Assembly (NCBI RefSeq): GCF_010389155.1
Contig: NC_057765.1
Coordinates: 21,516,980 to 21,580,979, forward strand
Length of the DNA: 64,000 nt
DNA from: Erigeron canadensis
Taxonomy: Eukaryota > Streptophyta > Magnoliopsida > Asterales > Asteraceae
Direction of reading: 5' to 3'
The notes under the pieces are model-generated. The model saw only the letters and a list, made by a program, of their open reading frames with translations, made no database searches and had not been told where the DNA came from. How positions within the stretch are numbered: position 1 is the stretch's first letter; every line of letters starts with the position of its first letter. A program made the translations under genes and the position numbers. Positions 56,324 through 64,000 of the stretch are shown in pieces.

Positions 56324-56578
56324 TGTAAATAGTAGATTTAGGCTTAATTATGGATAAATGGTAGATTATGTGTAGTGTGTGAAAAAGTGTGTTTTAGTGT
56401 GTGTTTTGAGGGAATACCGGTATTAGTATAGACTTGATATTTAGAATGATTTTATTATATGTAAGAGTTAATTACAAATGGGTGGAAGGGGATATTTATA
56501 CATTTCACTAATTAACATTAACACTCTTTCCATTAATATAATTTTACAATTAAACACCATGAATTATAAAGCTTAACA
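56324..56578 (-). repeat. 5' LTR of the gag-only element
   Basis: Minus strand TGTTAAGCTTTATAATTCAT to TACTATTTACA; 255 bases, about 96% like the partner by eye. Confidence 0.9.
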
Positions 56579-57586
56579 ATTATGCATATTCATTTAATAA
56601 CTTAGAGCCAGTAACAGTTATGATGATTTCTGTGTTCTTCCTCTTCAAATCTTGTTCTCATTTTTTATTACGGTTTAAAATGGACTGTAAAACCAAAGGA
56701 GATAATGCCTTCCATACTGAAGTATTTCCAGCCAGTTGTCCGAAATAGGCCTGTGATATTAGAAACATTATTTATAAATTATTAGGCACACGAACTTTAG
56801 TTTACAACTAATTATAAGAAGTATATATATGAATATGATATCCACGTGGTGATCGTATATAATTTTTGGGGTTAACATATATATTGTTGTTGCTGTACAT
56901 ATGTTTGGGTACCACAAGGGCATTTTCAGGGGACATTTTTAAATATTCATAATACTTTCGGATTAAATCTGTAACTATTTTTTAAATTTTTTTTCGTGCA
57001 TATGTGGGTACTATTTTTATAGTACTTAATTTCAAGATTTGTTAAAATATAGAAAGTTCCTTACTATTTTATGCAACTATAATATAATGGGCCGGATAAG
57101 TATCTTGAGATATATTAACTTGTACAGTTTTTTTATTTTCTGTAAAAAATCTTCGATCCGATTCATTGTATGTAAATAATATGACTTACTTTGAAGAAGT
57201 TATGATGGAAAAAACTTCCATTCCACAATCATCGATCTGCAGTGTAAGCACTAGCAAAGAACCGAGGAACAATGAAGGAATGAAATCTCCTTCAACTTTA
57301 ACATCCAATATAGGCTCTCCTTCACTTCCCACTACCATAATCTGACCGCTTCCCTTAACAACATAATTCATCTGGACCGATCCATCTGCTACATAACTTG
57401 GTGCCAAGATAGAATTGTCAATTAACTTCACAAACTTTGCACTAGACCGATCGCCTCAAGCATTGGAAAGTTATTTTCTGTCAAAGAATTCACAGATCCG
57501 CAGTCTATGAAAGAAGTGTGGCGCAATGGTTCATCAAGGGTTGCGTATAGTTTTTCTGATGAACAAACACTCTTTCTTGCTGCCAT
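56579..57586 (-). pseudogene. 11S-globulin/RmlC-like cupin gene relic
   Basis: Exon 57586-57190 encodes MAARKSVCSSEKLYATLDEP, ENNFPMLEAIGL, then in other frames VKLIDNSILAPSYV, MNYVVKGSGQIMVVG, a split FIVPRFF and CGMEVFSIITSS; it ends at GTAAGT. After a 0.4-kb intron, exon 56750 onward encodes GQLAGNTSVWKALSPLVLQS. This is the C-terminal cupin of the plant legumin-like bicupin family (Arabidopsis At1g07750/At2g28680 type). The N-terminal cupin is absent. I count at least four frameshifts (near 57436, 57290, 57240 and the second exon start), and the gag-only element sits right after the second exon. Confidence 0.7.
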
Positions 57587-57719
57587 AGGTTTTATAAAGC
57601 ATGAGAGTTTTATTAAATTTTTTATTTAGTTGTTGTGTCTTGATTTGAATCATTTTGTTTGTATTAGTGATCATATTAGTAAATCTGGTATTATCTTGTG
57701 TGTATCGTTTTTTTATATC

Positions 57720-58001
57720 ACATGTTTTTATTTGCACGCCACATGATCGATTAAAGGTTCAATTTACCCTTTTAATCTATACTCCTATCAAACACTTTAT
57801 CCCTGAAATATCAAAAATACCCTTAAAAGAAAAACCTTAGGCATATCCCTTCTTTTCCTTGAAACAACAATGGCGGTTTGCACTTTCAGCCGGACAAAGA
57901 AACACCTGAGTTGAATCATACATTCATATAATGACACGGTACCGCTACTTAACCAACGTTTTTTTCCTATGCCCCGCCGCATCGCGCGGGTACAAGGCTA
58001 G
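57720..58001 (+). mobile_element. Helitron 3' end
   Basis: GCCCCGCCGCATCGCGCGGG forms a GC-rich hairpin a few bases before the terminal CTAG at 57998-58001, followed by T. The 5' end (TC) could not be fixed; 57720 is a guess. Confidence 0.45.
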
Positions 58002-59330
58002 TATATATATATAAGTTTTAGGTAAGTAAAACAAGTATTAAAGTAAAACAAATAAAACAATAGGTTTCTTTTCACTGAAAATCACTGTGCATCATAAAAA
58101 GTATCATGCATAAATTGTCTCGTGAATCTTCGTGCATCAAATTTACCATGATCTAAGGGTCAAGATTTTGTCCTATTTTTTTTTTACTTTAATACTTGTT
58201 TTACAATACCCAACCCCTATATATATATATATAATACCAATCATAATTTTGATAGATCATTTTTATTCATGGTAATATGATGAAAGTTTGTTTGTATTTT
58301 TGCATTTATCCTAAAATAAGTTATCTCATAAAAATTAAAATGAATAATAAGATGTTATTTTAAATATATATATATATAAGATTTAGATAAAACATATTAT
58401 ATTTACCTTTTTTAAAGAATATATATAAGATTTAGATAAAACATATTATATTTACTTTTTTTAAAGAATATGTATTAGTTATCAAAAAATAAGTTAAAAA
58501 AAGTTAATATGTTAAGAGCAAGCGACACATATCACATTACTTGAAAGTTGACATAAATTGAAAAAATATTAAGTTTGATACACAATTAAAGTATTAAGTC
58601 TCGATTTTTTTTATTTAAGTAATACATAAGCGAAATGAATAGTAATAGTTAAAGACTTAATTAAATAATTGATCATTTATATAACATAATATACAAAGAT
58701 AATAATAAAAAGATGGTTGTTCTTAGTCGTTAAAGTGTTATCCATTAAATTTTAAAGTCATGGGTTCAAGTCTCCTTAGTAACATATAAGTGATATTTTT
58801 AACCATGTATAGTAAGGCTCGAGTAGCTCGTAAAGCTCGTTCGGCAGTGAACGATCTTTCGAGCGAGACGAGCCCAATTTTTTCGTCTAAAGCTCGGATC
58901 GTCTAACTACTCGAGCTCGTTTTTTGGTTCGGGTTCGACTCAAACTCGATATAGTTAAACTCGAACTCGGTTTAAACGAGTTCACACTCGAATACGATGC
59001 TAGTTATAAATTAAGTATTTTAGTGAGATATTTTTAATAAATATAAATACTAATATATAAATATATTTAAATAATGATTAAATATTAAAACTAATATAAT
59101 AATTATTTAGATTGACCTAAATAAAAAAAATTAATTTATAATTTTAATATTCTAGAGTAGGTTCTTTATGCATTTTTAATCCTCGCCCTATGCAAAGGCT
59201 GGATGTCTTAATTTATCATTAAGATAAAAAATGAGAGTTGTCTTTCTATCTTGGTAGAGTTAAGACTTTTTAAATTTCCACTTCCCTAAACACCTTATAG
59301 ATATTAGAAGCCAAAATCCGTAAATTAATG
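58002..59330. other. AT-rich intergenic sequence with small repeats
   Basis: Holds TA tracts, a direct repeat of ATAAGATTTAGATAAAACAT (58376 and 58426), a tRNA-like B box GGTTCAAGTCTCC at 58763-58775 and, at 58809-58990, a GCTCGAG-rich patch resembling the inner part of a hAT-type MITE. No gene seen. Confidence 0.5.
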
Positions 59331-59852
59331 GCATTAGGTGTTACATTTTATATACATTTATGTATTAAACCGTTATGTTGCCCATCAACCTAACTGCAAA
59401 ATACGACGGTGGTCGTGGGGGCGGTGGTGTGGTGGTGGCGCAACTGTTGGTGGCAGACGTCGATTGTTGTAAGTAATTGATATAAAAGTAATTGATTTAA
59501 AGTGTTAATGGAGATATTTTAAATATATATATATATATATAGTGTAATTTAAATATGTAATTTAAAGTATATATAGTGTAATTTAAAGTATATATATATG
59601 TATATATATATATAGTGTAATTTAAATATGTAATATGTTTGGAAGTGTTGAAAGTATGTAATATTTTCATTTATCACCTCTTAAAATACTTTTACATACG
59701 TTATCCCTTTAACAATAATTAATATATAAATTATATCAATTATTTTTACATTAGTTATCAACACCACTCGACGCTTCCGACACCAATAGTCCCCCCTACT
59801 ACCACACCGTCACCGCCACAACCACCGCCGCATTGTGCGGGTACCGTGCTAG
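59331..59852 (+). mobile_element. Helitron fragment with 3' CTAG end
   Basis: GGTGGTCGTGGGGGCGGTGG near 59410 and CCGTCACCGCCACAACCACC near 59806 are partly complementary. CCGCCGCATTGTGCGGG forms the terminal hairpin, and CTAG at 59849-59852 is followed by T. The start is approximate. Confidence 0.45.
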
Positions 59853-60330
59853 TTAATGTTAAGTCACATAATGTATGTGAAAATATTTTAAAAGGTGTTA
59901 GATGAAAATATTACTGATTAAAGAACATTTTAAGAATATAAATATGTGATATCGTTGACCCAATCATTATAATTTTAAAAAAATATACCTAATCTAGAAA
60001 GTAATTATCTAGAGTTGAAATTACCTTAATTGCATGAAACTTTTGAAATGCTTGACTTCGTTATAGTAAGTAGGGGTTGGGTATAGCAAGTATGTAGTAA
60101 ACAGTAAACAAATTATTATAATTATATAATTCTGCATAATTAACCTCGTATACAAAAAAAATTACTTACCATTTTCAATCAAAGATAGAGTTAGAAAAAT
60201 ATTATAGATATTAAGAAAGTATTCTACCACAATATAATTTAGTTTAATTGTAACTGGAAATTATTAGTAACACCATTCTAATCACCAATATAAATTCCAA
60301 ATGAATCCCACCAATTATATTCAAGGCAAA
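59853..60330 (+). promoter_or_regulatory. Upstream region of the expansin gene
   Basis: AT-rich. A TATA-like AATATAAAT lies at 60287-60295, which would place transcription start near 60320 and favours the ATG at 60331 over the in-frame ATG at 60301. Confidence 0.45.
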
Positions 60331-60751
60331 ATGGCATTTAACATTCGAAACCCTTTTTCCATCTTCGCATCTGTTTGTTTAATTTCTGCTCTTTTTGTAA
60401 GCCATTCTTTATGTTCGAATGACGATGAATTATTTGTTAATAGAAATAATGGTTTTACACCTGCTTTAGGGACATTGTATGGAGCACCCAATGGTGTTGG
60501 ATGTGGTAATTAATTACATATACATACATTAATTTTATGATGTTTATTTATTGTACTTTTATCAATGTAATAATATTTTCTCAAATTCTAGCGTTTTTTC
60601 CGGTGTTCTCAAAGTTTAATTAAAATTTAGTTGTTAAAAACAATTAGCTGGTGTTATTATTGTTATTATTTTTAATTTTTGTTATTAATAATAATTTTCA
60701 TTCAATGTAAAATATTTCATTCAATTATGATTGCGTAAAATATTTCATTCA

Positions 60752-60836
<85 letters not shown>

Positions 60837-62972
60837 CTACTTGTAATCATCATGTACGGCAATACACATATAGGAGAAGCTTGTGGATTGGATGATAATG
60901 TAATTAGATTACCTCCATTCTTAAGCATGATAGCAGCTGGAAATTCTAGGATTTTTTTGCAAGGTAAAGGATGCGGTGATTGTTTTCAGGTAATTAAATA
61001 TACGAGTAGTAAATTTCATTCATTATCCATATAAAGTTATATACATAAAAATAAGTATAGATATAGGTGTTGTAGTTTATATACAGTATATGCTTCATAT
61101 ATATATTATATATATGTAACTCTATTGAGGTTGATTGTGCTTAATTAGATCAAATGCAATCGTGAGCCTTATTGCTCTGGTAGACCGATCACTGTTACGA
61201 TAACGTATGAATGCGCTGGTAAATGTAACGATGTTCCTTATCACTTTGATCTAAGCAGTCATGCTTTCGGTGCAATGGCACATCCAGGACAAGCTGCAAA
61301 TCTACGTGATCTTGGCCAAGTTGATATTCATTTTCAAAGGTACGTTCATATATGTTTTTATTAACTGTTTGCATATATTTGTGTTATATACTACTGTATA
61401 TGAATTTTGCTAGTTACAGTCTTAATGATCCATTGGCGGATCCAGCTTTATACTAGGGTGGTTTTATGTCCATCCTCAAGTTGGCCCAATTATTGTTAGA
61501 AACGTGAAATAAACATATAATAGAAATTACATTTAGACGTATAAAAAAGTTAACACAATGGTATAATAAATACTTAAAAGCTATTAAACAATGACAGAAT
61601 AATAAATAAAATAAAATAATGAAAACACAGGTTGTTTTTTTCATAAACCAACCATGGTATAAATATAATTTCAAAGACTATGGTTTGACAATTATTTCTC
61701 ATCCACCTTACAAATGTTTTATAGATTTATGTAGTATCACCAATGGTTATATTTTTAAAGATTACAACATATGTTTTTTTCCAGTGAATTGAAAGCTAAA
61801 ACGGTTGGTCCAATGCATGGATGTAGTTAACTACGTATAATATAAAAAGTTATAAGGATTCACGGTATCCACAAGATAATTAAATACACAAATAGTAGTG
61901 GTTTTGTAAAAGCTGATTTTATGCCTATGATCCACAAGCATGTAATCACCTTCATTGAAGCCATAGCGAAGTTATTGATTTCCCTAACGCTTCCTTCATT
62001 GAAGAGGGACTCGAATGGAACAATTTTTGGGTTGTACTTATACTTCTGATTCCAAATTAAGACAATTTTAACTCATATATAATTTTAACACATATGTTCC
62101 AAGATTCCTTGATTGCATCGATGTAACTCATCCTATCTAACACAATTTGATGTGCTATGATATTGTATATAGCGATATGGAAGCAAAGATGTAATTATTA
62201 TTATGCTAATTTTTAGTTGATGTAAAACATTCATATATTTTTCATATCACGATAATGGTTGTTTGTCACAATATTTCCTATGAGCTCATTCATATGATTC
62301 ACTATAAACAATAAAAACCCCATTCTTCAACCTTAATTATATATCATCAAGTGTATAGTTATACTTCATAACATAAGGTTAATTTAAACCATAATTCAAT
62401 ACAATATTATTTGTTATTAATTATTTGTAAGAAAATCATATACGGAAAATAAGTTATAATGGAACATAGATCATAATATTACTTGACACAAATTTAACGA
62501 CTGTAGATATAAATGCTAACAGTTATTAAAAAAATCAAATATTAAAAAAGTTATAAAATGGATCGACATAGCTTTTTGAAACAATCATTCTTTGTTAACA
62601 AATCTAGATAACGTTTTTCTTTTAATAATACTAATCTGTAAGAAGATTTATAAGAAAATCAAAAGAAAATTAAAAGAATGATAGACTATGATGTGGATCA
62701 AAAAGGGTATTATAAAAATTAGACATATTAAAGGGTATCCAAAAAGTTAAAAATATTAATTTTGATGTGATTAGTAGAATATTAATTAATAATATGTATT
62801 GTTGGAACATTTTATTCATAGTTGAATGACTAAAAGAGTATTTGATTAAAGATTGAATCAATGATGATGTCATCATTTTGATCTAAGGGTGGAAAATTAA
62901 GAAAGAAATTTAATAAAGGGTCTAGATTACTTTATTTTTGAATTAAGGGTTCTCTTTTAGTATATATTAAAG

Positions 62973-63004
<32 letters not shown>

Positions 63005-63989
63005 GATAAAATGAGAACCAATAAATTGTCGAGAACTGCGAGAATCATTTTTCACCTTTTAGATTAAATAGATCAATGGCTAAGATAAATTGATGGCATT
63101 TATGTAAATATTTTAAAAAGAATTAATTTACAAATAATTTAAAGCATAATAGGAATATTGAAAAAAGGAAAAGAAAATGTTTCAAATGGTGTACATTTTT
63201 TCAAATGGCCCATTAGCCCAACCCGAATCTAAAGAAAATGTTTTCCAAATTCATATGCTAGTTGTAAATCTGAAAACCATTTGTCTCTTTTACATTTTTA
63301 GAGGGTGTTTGGGAATACGTTTTGAATTGATTATCTGATTATTACGTTCGTAAAACGCAGATAATCTGAAAAAAGTGTTTGTGTAAAAAAAGTAATTATC
63401 TGCTATGAAAACGCAGTTTTAAAGAAGCATGTACCTACCTGCTTTTTCAAAACGCAGTTTTGAAAACGCATAATCTATTTTGATAACACAAAATCTGTTT
63501 TGCAATCTCAATAACAAACACCCCTTAGTGTTTGATTTTTAGGTATACATGTTGAAGATAACTATATGGTATATGCATGGGTTGTCAAATTAGATTGTTT
63601 TTTTTTTTTTTAAATTAATATAATTAATTAGACCGAAATGTCTAACTAGAGTTCTTTGTATATATAGAGTTCCATGCAACTATGGAACAACAAAGATTGC
63701 TTTCAAGATTGACAAGAGTACAAGCCCTTCCTGGTTTTCAACCGTGATAACTTATACTGATAAAGATGGTGGACTTAAGGCAGTGGAGATAGCATGGACT
63801 GGCTCGGATCGATTTATTCCAATGAGAAATCTTTGGGGTGCTGTTTGGGTAGTCGATACAAACCCATCGACCCACGGTCCATTCTCGTTCAGGCTTACTT
63901 CTCCAACAAACAGCGTTGTTTTTGCTTATAATGCTGTTCCAATGGATTTTAAAGTTGGTCATACTTATTTCTCGCATGTTAACTTTTAG
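60331..63989 (+). CDS. EXPB: Beta-expansin (four exons, 267 aa)
   Basis: Exons 60331-60505, 60874-60989, 61149-61339 and 63668-63989 join with GT-AG borders into one open frame of 804 bases. Residues 1-26 form a signal peptide ([17 protein letters not shown]). Domain 1 (about 45-160) is the GH45-like barrel: [37 protein letters not shown] and [17 protein letters not shown], with paired cysteines. Domain 2 (about 162-267) is the CBM63 wall-binding fold: [47 protein letters not shown]. Expansins loosen walls by disrupting polysaccharide contacts without hydrolysis and act in the apoplast. Length is normal for the family. Oddities: LYG instead of the usual WYG, and a 2.3-kb third intron. An alternative start at 60301 adds ten residues. 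Confidence 0.93.
60752..60835. repeat. (ATT)n microsatellite in expansin intron 1
   Basis: About 28 ATT units with one interruption, ending some 40 bases before the exon 2 acceptor. Confidence 0.95.
61340..63667 (+). other. Expansin intron 3, long and AT-rich
   Basis: 2328 bases between a GTACGT donor and a TATATAG acceptor. It contains a cryptic exon (61785-61830), a TA tract (62970-62998), a T run (63600-63612) and a MITE. I see no LTR or transposase. Confidence 0.7.
63302..63525. mobile_element. hAT-type MITE in expansin intron 3
   Basis: Ends GAGGGTGTTTG and CAAACACCCCT are inverted repeats about 224 bases apart, and the middle has inverted AAAACGCAG / CTGCGTTTT words. Flanks TTTTAG and TTAG suggest a short duplication; the exact TSD is unclear. 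Confidence 0.5.
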
Positions 63990-64000
63990 TTTCGAATGAG

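Larger units (their letters stand above)
50769..56578 (-). mobile_element. Gag-only LTR retrotransposon (TR-GAG-like)
   Basis: LTRs 50769-51024 and 56324-56578, a PBS beside the right LTR, a purine tract beside the left one, and a single gag-linker coding region between; protease, integrase, RT and RNase H are absent. The 3' region matches element B, where it follows RNase H; here it follows gag directly, so pol was removed by one deletion. ATTAT follows at 56579-56583. About ten differences between LTRs by eye point to a moderately old insertion. It inserted into the cupin relic. Confidence 0.85.

Noticed and set aside
58735..58790. tRNA gene
   Set aside because: A good B box (GGTTCAAGTCTCC) but no clear A box, acceptor stem or cloverleaf; at most a SINE or tRNA relic.
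60301..60330. Ten-codon N-terminal extension of the expansin
   Set aside because: The ATG at 60301 lies only a few bases behind the TATA-like box; the ATG at 60331 gives a normal signal peptide and family length.

Overview
This is plant nuclear DNA made almost entirely of transposable elements, with one apparently intact host gene at the right edge. Ty1/copia pol fragments, Athila-like LTRs with a non-coding interior, Helitron ends, hAT-like MITEs and intron-containing genes with GT-AG junctions are all visible. The third ORFs behind pol (20.4-22.5 kb and 46.4-48.1 kb) resemble proteins I recall from composite (Asteraceae) genomes, so an Asteraceae host is my inference; the sequence alone does not prove it.

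Layout. 1-6196: minus-strand copia element A (SIRE/Maximus-like) with one LTR, a complete gag ORF and a pol that lost the integrase core and the N-terminal half of RT. 6386-8690: a copia LTR with its primer-binding site, broken by an Athila-like LTR. 9336-19875: plus-strand copia element B with a displaced RT fragment, gag tail, protease, integrase, RT and RNase H, then a long 3' region. A recent 2.8-kb non-autonomous LTR element (14619-17430, TSD CCGAT, LTRs nearly identical) sits in that 3' region. 20394-23093: env-like ORF and 3' LTR of another copia element. 23099-38986: a nest. An old minus-strand Athila-like LTR was entered by a plus-strand Athila-like element with no intact coding region (26343-32163, TSD ATCGT) and by a 5.6-kb Helitron (32996-38572, between A and T, no TSD). 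Ulp1-like and RPA1-like gene relics lie beside and inside the nest. 38987-48132: plus-strand copia element C with gag, pol and env-like ORF, broken by several stops and frameshifts and lacking a PBS. 48133-49737: putative LTR. 50459-56578: a separate LTR followed by a gag-only LTR element on the minus strand. 56579-57586: decayed 11S-globulin-like cupin gene. 57720-59852: two Helitron 3' ends. 60331-63989: four-exon beta-expansin gene encoding 267 residues.

How the parts work together. The copia elements supply gag, protease, integrase, RT and RNase H for their own copying, but every copy here is broken. The gag-only, Athila-like and 2.8-kb elements keep LTRs and, in two of the three, priming sites, and would need proteins from elsewhere. 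Only the expansin looks like a working gene; it would be secreted and loosen the cell wall.

The most interesting signal is a set of stem-loops that share one apical-loop sequence (consensus close to GAACGCCTTTGTGTACTCC) and lie downstream of the coding region in four separate copia copies, in tandem in two of them. The stems differ in sequence between copies but keep pairing. A second unusual signal is a near-palindromic 12-mer, CAGCGCCGCTGG, scattered through LTRs and interior of the Athila-like family.
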